A stretch of DNA of 64,000 nt from Plazaster borealis (GCA_021014325.1 CM037473.1:21876822-21940821); one strand, 5' to 3'. Positions 11,585 to 23,644 are shown, counted from the first letter of the stretch. Translations and numbers: made by a program. The notes: generated by a model not told the origin, from the sequence alone.

Positions 11585-11761
11585 CAGAGCTGTGTATCTC
11601 AGACCTCGGCTTAGGCTCCGGCTCAGGCTCCGCGTGCTGGTGCAATCAGCAATACGCGCTGAAAATGCAGGTTAAAGGCCGAGCTGCGTACACAGCGCGC
11701 GGAGCCTAAGCCTGAGCCGGAGCCCAAGCCGTGGTTTGAGAAAGGCCCACGGCCGGCTCTG
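11585..11761. mobile_element. GC-rich palindromic MITE upstream of IFT20
   Basis: It begins CAGAGCTGTGTATC and ends CCACGGCCGGCTCTG. Inverted arms hold CGGCTTAGGCTCCGG (about 11607) and CCGGAGCCCAAGCCG (about 11727). The CAGAGC tips match those of the larger element that ends 8 bp to its left at 11576. Directly after it comes AGAATTCG (11762-11769), identical to the 8 bp before 7843. It ends 188 bp before the IFT20 start codon, so it is part of the promoter region. Confidence 0.6.
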
Positions 11762-11847
11762 AGAATTCGTGTTGAATAGCGCCCTCAATAGTGACATGAA
11801 CGTAATTGAAGCTGGTGTACGGTAGGTCAAGTGGCCAACTCATAGGT

Positions 11848-11861
11848 GTTGCTATAAGGAA
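11848..11861 (+). promoter_or_regulatory. Candidate X-box (RFX site) upstream of IFT20
   Basis: GTTGCTATAAGGAA matches the RFX X-box pattern RYYNYY-AT-RRNRAC except at its last base. It lies about 90 bp before the IFT20 ATG. RFX factors drive many ciliary genes, and their sites lie close upstream of the start. A single imperfect match is weak evidence. Confidence 0.3.
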
Positions 11862-11949
11862 GACGATGGTCCGAACCCGAGTACCAGCGAAATTCCTGAC
11901 TTGCTGCTCTTTTGAGTGTTTTGGTAGTAGGTAACTGTGCATTGCAACC

Positions 11950-12076
11950 ATGGCGGACGAAGCAGTTGCCAGGGCAGGCTTACATTTCGATGAACTAAAT
12001 AAGATAAGAGTGCTAGAGCCTGAAATTCACCAACAAACGTCAGAACTGAAAGAAGAATGCAAAGAGTTTGTTGAGA
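11950..12076 (+). CDS. IFT20: IFT20 exon 1
   Basis: Encodes [20 protein letters not shown] through KEECKEFVE plus one base of the next codon. Donor ga|gtgagt. The ATG sits in accATGg, a good initiation context. Confidence 0.95.
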
Positions 12077-15000
12077 GTGAGTATTGTCATGATTGTGTAA
12101 TGCTTTTATGAATTGTGGATATTTTACCGGCGACTGTCGCCGACGGTACATGATAGATACGTAGCCTGGTAGCCCACCTTGTTGAGCTGTAATGGCTCTC
12201 TTTCATCGGTCTTATAACACTCACCATTACAGCCCACCATCCATACATGTCTTAAACTCGTAGTTTTAAAGTACGAGCAAGTCGTACCTGTTTGATCGCA
12301 AATTTCTCCCACTTATAAACATCACATACTACTCCAACCTACCTCACTTTGTTCCTTACATCCTTACAATTTTTGTGACATATTCCAGGGCTCACCAAAT
12401 GATGCCTTTGTCCAGATATGATGATTTGAAAATGGCCAAAAAGAATTGTGTACAAAAATTACATTGAAGTTCGTCTCGTAACGGGGCCGCCAATTAACTT
12501 CTGCTTCACTGCCTGTTGATCGTGAGAAAGTCAGGGCGCCCGGCTGATCATGAATATGCACGAGCGAGGAACGCGCAACAGCATTGTAGTTTTTTAGCCT
12601 ACAGCAATCGCCGCGCGACGTCACCTTATGCATATTCATGAATTGCCGTGCACGCGCGCACACATCAAGCTCCGAAGTACTACAGCTTCCCTGACGTCAT
12701 CTGATGCATATTCATGATACGCCATACACACACGCACGGACAGATCAGCCGGGTGCCCTGACTTCTCACGATCAGCAGGCAGTGAATCATAAGTAAGATG
12801 GCGGCCCCGTTGCGGGACGAACCTCAATGTAATTTTTGTGCACAATTTTTTTTGGCCATTTTCAAATCATCATATCTGGACAAAGGCATCATTTGGTGAG
12901 CCCTGGAATATGTCACAAAAATTGTAAGGATGTAAGGAACAAAGTGAGGTAGGTTGGAGTAGTATGTGATGTTTATAAGTGGGAGAAATTTGCGATCAAA
13001 CAGGTACGACTTGCTCGTACTTTTTTACTACGCGTTTAAGACATGTATGGATGGTGGGCTGTAATGGTGAGTGTTATAAGACCGATGTTAAAAGAGAGCC
13101 ATTACAGCTCAACAAGGTGGGCTAATAGATACAGTACAAAAATTACGGTTAAATTATGAAAAAACATTACTTCAAAATATGTTCGCATTGTAGAGGCGCT
13201 TTATACCCAGGACGTCAGTGTACACTGACTGACGTCCTACCAGGGCTACGTTTAGCATTGGCTAATTCGGTTACTTATTTAATACAATTGTCAATAAATA
13301 TCTCGACTTTGGCTAGACGTTTACGTGTCAAAGAGGGCGCCAACGATTTATCGGTGAATGATTGTTTCGCATCATTTTGACGTTACCAGTAAATATTCAC
13401 TGCCAAAATTGCCAAAACATCAGTGACTGAGTGTTTCTTAAGTGTTACCGTTAATCAGGGGGAGGGGCAGGGGGTGGTATTCACCTGCTCAGGACCCTTG
13501 CCCCCCTTACTCCCCCCACCACCAAATGCGACCCCCCCAAAAAAGAACAAATGAATAGTTTGATACATTAAATAGCCCCCCTCCCCAAAATTGTTTCTTG
13601 CCCCCTCCGGCCCCTCCCCCAATGAAAAAGACACTTGTGTTACTATTATAAGTGTTATAACAGTTAACATTATATTGAATGTAAATGTAGTAATTCATGT
13701 TAAAGTTAATATTTGTTCTGTTTGTATTTGTCAGAAATCGATGGCTTTCAATCTATCGTTGGAGGCTTCATTGAGATGGTAGATGCCCTTGCTAAGGAAG
13801 TGGAAAAAGAGAAAATGAAGGTATAAACATTAATTTGAAAAACACTGCTTTGTTGGAATAAACTGATTCAATAATTTTTACATTATACAAAATAAAGAAT
13901 CGTTGGTATGGAATCAAAGCCCTCAGAATAATAATAATAATAATAATGCAGTTCTTATATAGCGCTTTATACTCCCGAAGGGTGTCTCAAAGCGCTCAGT
14001 ATTTTTCCTACAAGGTAAGTGGAGTTACGTGTTGAAGTATGAGACCTATTCCTTTGCATAGCACCATGTAATGGTTTAAAAGGTGCTGTGGCGCAATATG
14101 CAGCCAATCAAACCAGGAACACCGGGGCGAACCCCTTCTCTTTACGATAAGTGCACTGGGTTCTTTTACGTGCATTACACAACACACGGGACCTACGGCT
14201 TAACATCCCATCCGAAGGACGAAGCATGTGGTTAAGTGTCTTGCTTAAGGACACATGTGTCACGACTGGGATTCGAACCCACACTCTGCTGATCAGAAAC
14301 ACCAGAGCTTGAGTTCGGTGTTCTTATCCGCTCGGCCACGACACGCCACAAACCTTGTTGTGGAATACCAAATGATGGTTTACACATCTGCAGGTTGGTT
14401 CCTTGCCGAGGCAAATAATATAGGATGTGTTCCTCTTAGTAACTGATAGTATCAGTATTACTGCAGGACTAAGCATGTTTCTGGATTAGAATAAGAGATA
14501 CATTTAAAAGGATTACTTTTCACTTTGACATTATAGCAAAATACAACTGGTGGTTTGGTACTTTTGATGTGGTTAAAGGCATCGTACACGTTTGGTAATT
14601 GTTAAAGACCAGTGTTCTCATTTGGTGTATCCCAACATATGCATACAATAACAAGCCTGTGAAAATTTGGGCTCAATTGGTCATCGAAGTTGCAAAAAAA
14701 TGATGAAAGAAAAAACACCCTTGTTGTACAAATTTGTGTGCTTTCAGATAGGAATAAAAACTTCTTGCAAGAAGTTTTTATTATTTTAGTGAGAAATTAC
14801 CTCTTTCTCAAAAACTACGTTACTTCAGAGGGAGTCGTTTCTCACCATGTTTTATACTATCAACAGCTCTCTGTTGGTCGTTACCAAGTCAGGTTTTATG
14901 CTAATATATATTTTGAGTAATTACCAAACGTGTACGATGACTTTAAAGACATTCTTTTGTAACATTTATTTTAGTTATTTTTTTAAAATCAGATTTGAAG

Positions 15001-17135
15001 AAAGTTATTGGCACCACAAAAAGTGCAAGTTCGGTCGCTGCAGTAATAGACTGTGCAAGTCTCGTGTGTATCGGAACGAGAAAACACGTCAAACGAAGAA
15101 CTTTCTTTTCCTAAAAATCAATTCTTTGTTTTAAATTATATATAATGACAAATTCTGAACAACAAAAATACTCATTACATTTTTATACAATCAGTTTTAG
15201 TTTTTGTAATAAATACACCAATAATGTGTTAATTATTATTGAAACAAAATTCAAACTCTGGGACAAGGATGCTTATTTGATCTTAACTTTTCAGAAACCC
15301 CTTACGAGGATTCGCGAAGGTCACAAAGGCGTAAAATTAACGCTAGACGCAGTTTATAGAGGACGCTGACGCCTCAACAACCATATACTGCAATGAAAAG
15401 GTTTCCCGTTGCAATTACAGCATCTGGCGATTATCATCGCGCATCCAAAACAAGCGTTTACATAAGTTTTGTGATCGGAGGTGAGCACAAAATTCTTAGT
15501 TTTTGGCAGAACCGGAAGCTGAGGTCAAGTTTAATTCTCTGGTTTTCTTTGTTTTATTGTTGAATTGATTTTACTTTCATATTTTTTATAACTAAGTATT
15601 ACATTCCCAACAACATATAAATTTTTCATGGTCATAAACCACGTTAAACTAAAATAATTGACAAAACAAAATCTTGCCCACATAAATCTCCATATGGTTG
15701 GGACCACAATGGTCCCGGAAGTTCAATATGCGCGAGACTTGCACAGTCTATAGGGATACGTCTGCCGTTCCAATTTCCAAGGGTTGTAATACAGGAAACT
15801 TCTAATCTATTTGCTTAATCTGCAAAAATCAATGAAGAAGTAGCAATAGACAATTGATATACCCGTAATTTGTTTGAGGTATTTTTTTGGGGGGGGGGGG
15901 GCTAAGTGTATTTTTTTTAAACAGCTCATTTTTAATTATGCAAAGCGGATTGATAGCCACAATGTGAGCAGAGGTCAATGCCCTGCCTCCTTCAATGTCT
16001 CAATCCCAATACTCAATATTGATGATTTAATAAAATTGTCAATGCTTGATTTCACCAGGCAATTGGATCTCGCAACTTGTTAAAGTCCATTGCAAAGCAA
16101 AGAGAAGCACAACAGCAGCAACTACAAGCGCTCATAGCAGAGAAGAAAACACAATTAGAAAGGTAAGATTAAACTAGGCATAAAACGTTTTACATAGTTA
16201 TGAATGGACGAAAAATCAACTGTTAAAGATAAAAACAACGGAGTTCAAAACTATCACCCATCATCATTTTCCGGATTGGAAAGGAACAATGCTGAATGGT
16301 CAATGAAAAGTATTTTTTTTGAGGTATGACAAATTGTGAATCAAACATGTCAAAAGACAGTATTATAACCCTCCTACATTACTTTCCATAACCTTTCCGA
16401 TTCAGCCAGTGAGTTGACCAGCCAATGAAAACTTAGTCAACTATCCAGATGATGCACAATTGCGCACAGTTCTATGTGTCTACTGTCTACTGTGTTAGCA
16501 TTCACAACATGATACAGTGTATGATAAAAACAAAATGTAATAATCAAATTGCAGGCTGGCATAATGCATCAATTAAAACCACGTGTATACTATTGTTGAA
16601 TGGTCAAAACATTTGTTGAATGGTCAGACAGTAGGAAGTTTAGAGGAATGTTGAGAGCATGTGTTGCTGGCGACAGTGTACTGATGACCTAATTGATGTT
16701 TTAAAAGGGTTAAGCAGACTCCTTAAGCAGGCCTGTCTTTCATGCAGTCACAAAATATTCCTACGACTGAAAATATGGTGGCCAAGAAAAGACAAAGTGC
16801 AGTATATTTTCTTACATTCTTCAACAACTTGCAAAACAAACGTGACGAGTGATCTTCTTTCACTTTCAGAAACATGAACACACTCACGCGAAAAAAGAAT
16901 AAATCTGGTTAATATATTTTAACAAAACAGCCACTGTTTTCCGTTAAAAGTAAGCATTTAATTAAGAAATACAATACATCTCGAGAGTCCAGATGAGCCT
17001 TTAGATTGAAAATTCACATTTGAATACTAAAACATACATGTACACTTTTACAGATATCGGATACAAACATCAGCCCTACAGAAGGAGGAGGCAGAACAAA
17101 ATGAATTCATTGAGCAGTTCATTCTACAGAAATAA
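11950..17135 (+). CDS. IFT20: IFT20, intraflagellar transport complex B subunit (4 exons)
   Basis: Spliced CDS: 11950-12076, 13735-13820, 16059-16162, 17054-17135 (399 nt, 132 residues, the length of vertebrate IFT20). IFT20 is a small coiled-coil subunit of IFT-B that acts at the Golgi and basal body to deliver membrane proteins to cilia. The protein begins [20 protein letters not shown] and continues through [16 protein letters not shown] and [15 protein letters not shown], to [13 protein letters not shown] and a stop. It aligns with human IFT20 from end to end. All introns are GT-AG and the phases join (1, 0, 2). The start is set by the conserved N-terminus. The introns hold a foldback element, an antisense SINE, a TTAA MITE and a TA-flanked element. 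No damage to the reading frame is seen. Confidence 0.97.
12161..13124. mobile_element. 964-bp foldback element in IFT20 intron 1
   Basis: TAGCCCACCTTGTTGAGCTG (12170) is mirrored by CAGCTCAACAAGGTGGGCTA ending at 13124. The arms stay complementary for hundreds of bases, for example 'cctcactttgttccttaca' against 'tgtaaggaacaaagtgagg', out to a centre near 12660. Direct repeats ATAGATAC flank it at 12153-12160 and 13125-13132, an 8-bp target duplication of hAT or P type. The centre holds GACGTCA and TATGCATATTCATGA motifs. No ORF of note is present. Confidence 0.75.
13735..13820 (+). CDS. IFT20: IFT20 exon 2
   Basis: Encodes [20 protein letters not shown] through EKEKMK. Acceptor gtcag|a, donor aag|gtataa, ending in phase 0. 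Confidence 0.93.
13926..14346 (-). mobile_element. tRNA-derived SINE, antisense, in IFT20 intron 2
   Basis: Read on the minus strand it starts GTGTCGTGGCCGAGCGG (A-box-like, tRNA-Leu/Ser type), then GGGTTCGAATCCC (exact B box, complement of about 14263-14275), then a body with GTCCTTAAGCAAGACACTT. It ends in an AAAGCGCTATATAAG tail and a TTATTA microsatellite at 13926-13949. This is the same family as 52856-53221 and 54427-54778. Confidence 0.85.
14573..14946. mobile_element. TTAA MITE family A (IFT20 intron 2)
   Basis: Inverted tips: TTAAAGGCATCGTACACG on the left and CGTGTACGATGACTTTAA on the right. The element folds on itself around a central hairpin AAAACTTCTTGCAAGAAGTTTT. This is the typical member of the commonest family in the window. 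Confidence 0.85.
15047..15750. mobile_element. 0.7-kb TA-flanked element, copy 1 (IFT20 intron 2)
   Basis: TA then GACTGTGCAAGTCTCG at the left, and CGAGACTTGCACAGTC then TA at the right. A copy of about 90 % identity by eye is at 25417-26128, and a lone right end lies at about 20375-20422. No transposase frame is seen. TA duplications fit Tc1/mariner-type elements, though other TA-targeting families are possible. Confidence 0.75.
16059..16162 (+). CDS. IFT20: IFT20 exon 3
   Basis: Encodes [20 protein letters not shown] through AEKKTQLE plus two bases. Acceptor caccag, donor ag|gtaaga. The glutamine-rich coiled coil is the IFT20 hallmark. Confidence 0.95.
17054..17135 (+). CDS. IFT20: IFT20 exon 4 with stop
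   Basis: Encodes [19 protein letters not shown] through IEQFILQK and TAA (17133-17135). Acceptor ttttacag. Confidence 0.95.
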
Positions 17136-18097
17136 TCTAATTTGGACAAGTTCAGTTTCGCGAACACTCGGCTATTTTCAGGCAAAATTGACAGTTGAGG
17201 GAATTGGACAAGAAATTGGACAAAGGAAAGATGTGTGTGAATTGTGCAGATGAATTCTCATTTGATGGAGATATGGGAGGTAGCTATGAAGTCAGGTTTT
17301 GGTGAGAGCAGTGTTGGGGTATAGGAAAGTGCGAGATGGGGAGAGGGACAGGCTATTTACTAAGCTGATTGACCCATACACAATCTGAGAGGTAACAACA
17401 GAATCATAAAATGATAAGCAATGACCTCACTTGGCAGAGGTTTCTTTAAGTATGCGTGTAATGTATTTTCCTGGGCATGCAAAAGAAAGCAAAGAACATT
17501 TATTTGGTGTTCATTCAATTGGCGACTGTCAGACGCTAGAGGGCAACAGACTTGCTGTGGAAATGACATTGTTCGAGAAATATGTGAATAATTATATCCT
17601 TGTTTTCTACTGCCATAGTGTTTAAAAATCATTCAAGTTTCCCATCGACATAAAATGTGCTTAAAAGCACTTAACCATTACAAGGTAAAAAGTTACATGG
17701 ACGTGTACATTGCAACATTGAAACCTTTTTCCAATTTCCCATCGGCGTGTCGCGGTCGAGTGATCAAGCGCACTGGACTCGAGCACCTGTCAAAAAGGAA
17801 ATTCCAGATCTAAAAGTATCTCAACCAAAGCCAAAACGCACTTTAATGTCAAACTAGACAAAACATTTCCCTCATTAAAATGAATTGGTTGGAACCACTG
17901 GTTGGAACACGGCAGCGTTGCACAGGAAGAGCCGTTCTTTAAAAGTGTTCACACCGGGTTTGCATTGTGTTGAATAATGTGCAATGTACATGGAGACTTT
18001 ATCTGTACATAACATGTAAATAGTTTTAATAACTTAGATTAAATGGTTTGCCTTGTAAAACTATTCCGTTTCAATACTCTTGCTATTCGTCGAAGGG

Positions 18098-18443
18098 AGG
18101 TTATACCTTTGGTAATTACTTCAAAAATTAATGACCATAAAAACTTGGTAAAGAGCAATGAAAAGCTGTTGCTATTATATAAAACATTGTTTGAAACAAC
18201 CCCCTTTGAAGTAATGTAGTTTTAGAGAAGGAGGTAATTTCTCACACACAAAAATGAATCTGAGAACGGCTTCAGTCGGGCATCTGAAAGCACACAATTC
18301 CATGCAACAAGGGTGTTTATTTCTTTCATAATTTTCTTCGATGACCAATTGAGCCCAAATATTCACAGGTTTGTTATTTTATGCATATGTTGGGATACAC
18401 CAAATGAGGAAACTGGTCTTTGACAATTACCAAACGTTTTTAA
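18098..18443. mobile_element. TTAA MITE family A, diverged
   Basis: It carries the family body (GTAATTTCTCAC, CATCTGAAAGCACACAA, GAGCCCAAATATTCACAGG, ATGTTGGGATACACCAA), with decayed tips and a right end TTACCAAACGTTTTTAA. The final TTAA (18440-18443) is also the first TTAA of the next element. Confidence 0.65.
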
Positions 18444-18788
18444 AGTAAATGTACAACATTGGTAATGATCAAAGACCAGTATCCACACTTGATGTGACCC
18501 AACATATACATGAAATAACAAACCTGTGAAAGTTTAAGCTAAATCAGTCTTCGGAGTCATGAAAAAACAGTGAAAAACCCCATTATATATTTTCACTGTT
18601 TTCAAACATCGGATTTTATCACCAGTGATAAAGACTAATTGTTTTATGATTTCCTAAAAACTATAGAATTTCAAGCAAAACTGGGAAGGGAAGTTTTCCA
18701 CCATGACTATCTTTATACCATGTAAGTTATGTGCAAATCTGTGATCATTTATATTTTCAACCTCACCAATGTTGTACACACCCTTTAA
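18440..18788. mobile_element. TTAA MITE, related subfamily
   Basis: Left TTAAAGTAAATGTACAACATTGG and right CCAATGTTGTACACACCCTTTAA are inverted. The body shares CCCAACATATACATGAAATA and ACAAACCTGTGAAA with family A. It abuts the preceding element at a shared TTAA. Confidence 0.65.
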
Positions 18789-19850
18789 GACAATGGCAAA
18801 ACATTGGTACATCATAAGATTGTAAATAATAAATATTGAAAAAATGCAAAAAGAAAATGTCCCACAGGTGTTTTAATTTAGTTCTTTTCTTATCGCTATA
18901 AAACATTTACTATATGTGTAAGTTGACCTCGAGAGCGTACAAGTTTTTTGCGAGAATCTGGACTTCCGGGCACCTTGAATAGCAGCTATACAGCGTGTTT
19001 CGTGGCAGTTGTTTTTGAAAAGAACTTGTATTATGCAGTTTTAATACATTGCATCCATTGAATATGGTTTGAAGGAAAAAAGCTTAATTAAGAAACTGTA
19101 AATTGTTAACAATTTCGCAAATTTTAGAAGAATATTAGTTAGTTAAAGCTGACCTTAATTTTCACTTTACGTTTGACCATAAAGAACATGCAATAAGCAA
19201 GGTGTTCGTTGTAGGCATACTACAGACATCAAGTAAAAGTGTGTTTCGAACTAGAGGGCGATCTTGAATGTTATGACATCAGCGGTACTATGTATTTACT
19301 CTGGACCATGCCGGACCCTTACATCGTTGAAGCAACTCAAACAAAATAACAATTAACATTTTAAATTACAAAGTACTTTCGGTTTCGACCAGAAGTAAAG
19401 TTCAGAATGGGGTCACACTCGCTGTAAGATCTAAAGAGTACCCAAAGAGCTTTCACATCAGGCAAAGATATTGTATGTAGCTATCCAGGTTCTCAAGATA
19501 TGAATTTTTGAAAAAAAATACAATTTTAAAGTTTTTAATGTAAATTACGTCATCGATTACGTCATCATCCCGAAAAATGTTGCAGTTTCATCTAGGTACA
19601 TGGTGTAAGTTTCAAGTCTGCCAGAGCTTTATTTTTTTGCGAAATCGTCCGGAGAAGGTTCGGTGAGAAGAATTAGAAGAAGACGCAGAAAAAACCCTAG
19701 GCGTTCAGTTTTTGTCAAATCACAAAAACAAGGTGTTCGTGTTGCTAATCTTTGAGTTGAATCTTATTCTGCGTGACCTCGTGGTTCATGTGATGTCTTA
19801 TGATTCAAGAATTAAACATTTCTTCAACTTCTGGTCTGAAGCGGAAGACC

Positions 19851-19866
19851 GGGTCAAATGGGGTCA
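19851..19866 (+). promoter_or_regulatory. Perfect GGGTCA direct repeat, spacer 4
   Basis: GGGTCA-AATG-GGGTCA has the form of a DR4 nuclear-receptor element. It lies in a dispersed repeat, so it may be only sequence resemblance. Confidence 0.25.
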
Positions 19867-21469
19867 AACTCTGTGTGGCGTTTGTTTGTTTTTTAAAGAC
19901 CTTTCAGATGATGTATAGATTGTAAACATCCAATTTGAGGTTCATCAAGTGTTACATGACGTCACCTTAGGTAAATTTGTCAAGGCTTCATCTACATAAT
20001 AACATTCTGGATGTAGCTATACTTTTGCATGTACTCAAGCCGGGAAATGTTATATTTCATACTTGTTTTCCTGGTAAAATTACGTCATCAATTGTAACAT
20101 GACGTTACCTTAAAGGTGCAGTTTTACTAGATCTAAATACAGGATATTAACTGCTTGGTTAAGCTGAATTTATAAGCTTACATGTATGGGATGTGTTACA
20201 TCCACGATTTGAACGTCATGCCGAACACCATTTTATTTATTACGTTGTTGTTTTAAATTTAATCATTCCACCAATATGTTTTTATGTTTGGTGGAAAAAA
20301 GTGATGTGACGAAATAAAAATCACACAAAATTGCACCGCGTTAATCTCCCATAGCTGATGGCTCAGAGGTGCCCGGAAGTTCAATGGCGACCTTATTGTC
20401 GGGAGACTTACACGGTCTATTGTGTTTTTGTTTTTTTGGTGCGTAAACATACCCGTGTGAAAATGATTATTTTGCCAGTTGTCTTATACTTCCAACCCTT
20501 TATTAAGGTTAACATGTGTAAGTGTGACCATTCACGTATTATCTACAAGCACTGATGTCAATGCACGTGTGAACATGTATACGTATTCTCTACAAGTGAC
20601 TTGTGTCCATGCACATGATCTTAGAAAAATAAAGCAAGATTTTTGAATGGTATCTTTTTTGTTTAAACAAATCACTCAATTGCCAAGTAATGCACCGATT
20701 AATAAACATGTACAGACCAATTAGTACCTGTTTTGCAAAACAATGCACAGGAAGCCTGCAGTTTTATGTTTGCAGTTTTATTTTTTACGTTGGAAGTCAT
20801 ATTTTAAAACTATTTTCAAACTTCAAGATGGGATTATGCCTAATCTGAGAAAAAAATGAAAGCTTGATAATGATCGTGTACAAAAAGCTCCGTTTTGTGC
20901 CTTTTACTAAGATATGACCATTGTATAATACTTTACTGGTATTTGACAATGATCGATGTTTGTCACATGCTTTAAATAGCTGCAAAAATAGTTAGCGTCC
21001 TGATGACGTTTCAATCCCAGCAGAGTCTTTCTCGAAGGCTACAAAGAGAAAGACTCGTCAGGCCACAAACAATTTTTTGCATTTATGCCAAATGCACTTT
21101 TGGTTGGTAGGCAGTTTACGACAGCTAATTGTATTTCCGCTTTAAATAATTGCTGGGAACATCTTTTGTTTCTTTTCATTCTCTACTTTGTGTGTATGGA
21201 TCGATATGGGTATCAGCATTGATTCGAATTATTATTTGTTTCGCTCTGCAAATCAGGCGTGTAATCATGGCACCCACACTATGACTATACAACAAAGATA
21301 GGCTACGTTGCACCGCCACGCGTCAAAGACCACAGTTTGTGGCTTAAAAAAAAACACCCAAAACCCAGCAACAACAACCGCGGGTCGTCGTACTATTCTG
21401 TACGCAACGCAAACAAATGCAGTTTGGTGCCGAAGTTTTGGGGGGAGGGGAACATTCCCCCACAATAAT

Positions 21470-21775
21470 GAATGTCCGTGTCCCCCAATTTTCAAATCTG
21501 GACTTTTGAGATTAAAAATTATTAGAGTAACATTTTAAAAGCTTTAATGTGATAATGTTAATGTTTTTAATACAATTTGTTTCCATTTACACGCAGACAA
21601 TGTATTCACGACAGATTATCGTATAAACAAACAGTGAATGGCATAACAAGAGCACTGAAAGGGCCTTGTTTGTGAGTAATGCAAACGGACACTACAGTTT
21701 AAGCTGGCCGAATGTGCCCCCTAGATAAAAATTGTAAATTGTACCCTGTTTTGGCGCTGCGATACAGCAATCGTG
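21470..21775. repeat. Dispersed repeat, copy 2 (partner at 1470-1870)
   Basis: It shares 'ctggacttttgagattaaaaa', 'ggcataacaagagcactgaaa' and 'ttttggcgctgc' in order with 1470-1870. Confidence 0.6.
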
Positions 21776-21949
21776 AAGTGTGTTACAGTTATTGTTGGAA
21801 CTTTAGACGCCGAATGTTCCGAAAAGTGGGATTTCCTTCTATCAAGTCAACGTTTTTAGTCTGCTGAGTGATTTCTTAACGTAATACTTTCAACTGTATT
21901 AATTCTTCTCAAGGTAATAGTTCCATTTATAATACATAAACTCTAGGAG

Positions 21950-22860
21950 CCTTTGTATGCATTTCTTCGAAATTCAAGATTTCCTAGACACTGGACCATT
22001 CCGATTTACGGTTTGGCTGAAACATGGTTCAAAGAAGCATTTAAGTCGTATGTACCTGTTCACTCATTGCGATCTTCAAGACCTGGCGGAGGGGCAGCCA
22101 TTTTTATAAACAACTCCCTGAATGTTTGCATTCGTAACGATCATGCCTTCCCAAGATGGCGTATTTGAAGCAATTAATTAACTTTATCGTTGGGAATGTC
22201 TACAGGGCTGCTGGTACTCCACTTCAAAGGAAACAAAAGAAGCTCATGTGGTACAATGCTGAAGTGGTACGAGGAGTTTTCAATACATGGTACAAACAAG
22301 GCATGAACAAATCAAAATCTGGAATACACAAGCAAATTCAATCGCATACTTCACCAGTAAAGCAGAAGAGAAAAAAAACCAAAGCAAGTGGGTGACGACT
22401 GAGAAAACTTATAAAAGAAATAAGGCGGAAACGGAAACCATGGACAACCTACAGCAATTTGAGAAGACAACATGACTGACTATATATGAGCACTTCCAGC
22501 AATACCAGAAAGCAGTTTAAAAAGAAGCCAAGAGGGCAAAGTACAAGTTTGAAAAGAATTTGCAAAATGTGAAGGAAAGGAGGACATGCGTAAAGACCAA
22601 ACAGAAATGTAAAGAGACAGTTGGGCCTTTAAAGACATACCGGTTTGGCAGATGTTGAACCAGGAAGGGAGATAGCCAAAACCCCAAACAACTTTTTTGG
22701 TCCGTGTTCAACATAGAAGAGGGCAAAGTCCCGGAACCAAGAAGGGTAATCCAAGGAGAAGAAACTGAACAATTAGGGAGAATGAATGAAAGTGACAAAG
22801 GAAATTGTCATGAAAAAACGATTGAAAGTTTCTGGTTATGGCATAGCTCCTTTTTTGAAT
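21950..22860 (+). pseudogene. Degenerate LINE ORF2 relic
   Basis: In shifting frames one can read GLAETWFKE and SSRPGGGAAIFINNSLNV (endonuclease-domain style of LINE ORF2), then KKLMWYNAEVV, KRAKYKFEKNLQNVKE and LFWSVFN, typical of the linker before reverse transcriptase. Frequent stops and frame changes show an old dead copy. The RT core itself is not present. Confidence 0.6.
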
Positions 22861-23420
22861 ACTTTAAATTAACATTGGATTGATTGATAGTTATACCAGA
22901 GTGCCAAACAACATCTTCATACGTGGTCTAAATAATACCCTGATTTTACCCACACTATATATAAACTGCATTAAGTTCATCAGTGTACAACCACTTTGAG
23001 TGTAATTCACGCCACCCACCGTTAAAGGTAACAGCTATTTATTGCACACCGTTATACAGAATGTTTTTGTTGCACCTCTATCCAAGCTTTGGCTTCTAAA
23101 CAAAGCTGTCGATAATTTTACGTAACGCTGTGCTAAAATGAAAAGGTTGTGTTCAATAATGGTTCAACAGTGTCCATCGTTTTTTGTCTTTTTGTCGACA
23201 TCGATCGCACTCGGTAATCAATATAGAAACTTGCCTGGTAGGGCCTATAACAAATAATATGCAAAGTGAAGGTGGGCCATTTACGTTTGTACAAACTCAT
23301 CCTAGACCACAATTCTATGTCCAGTTTGTTCCATACCACATAAGAAAAATCAGCGATCCGAAAGTGCCGCAAAATAAAGGCAGGGTACCATGCAAACTTG
23401 GCATTTTACAGGGATGTTCG

Positions 23421-23570
23421 GTGGGCGTGGCTAGAAACAGCCAATGAAGTTTGAGCGTGTGCTGCTTGCAATTGATTATGGATTAGATTAAACCCAGCGT
23501 CGTACCTCATTGCATAACCCATTCGCATACCAATATAAGTAGACGGTTTATTGGTGTATCGCGGCATTAG
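23421..23570 (+). promoter_or_regulatory. Candidate NOS core promoter
   Basis: GTGGGCGTGG (23421-23430), CCAAT (23441-23445) and TATAAGT (23534-23540) occur in the usual order, with the TATA-like box about 105 bp before the NOS ATG. An in-frame TAA at 23609-23611 precedes the ATG with no obvious acceptor between them. This would make 23645 the start codon of a first coding exon. The promoter call is by motif spacing only. Confidence 0.35.
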
Positions 23571-23644
23571 TATTTCCGAAGAGCAAGCTAAATCATTGTA
23601 CGGTGCGGTAAAGAATAACTCTAAACTTCTTTGAACCGAGCGTA

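Larger units (their letters stand above)
17136..23400. other. IFT20-NOS intergenic region
   Basis: No host gene is visible on either strand. The IFT20 3' UTR must begin here, but there is no obvious AATAAA within the first kilobase. The region holds two TTAA elements sharing one TTAA (18098-18788), dispersed repeats with TTCCGGT/GGGTCA blocks (19380-19900), a 3' fragment of the TA-flanked element (20375-20422), a repeat related to 53335-53470 (about 21000-21145), the second copy of the 1470 repeat, and a LINE relic. Confidence 0.55.
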
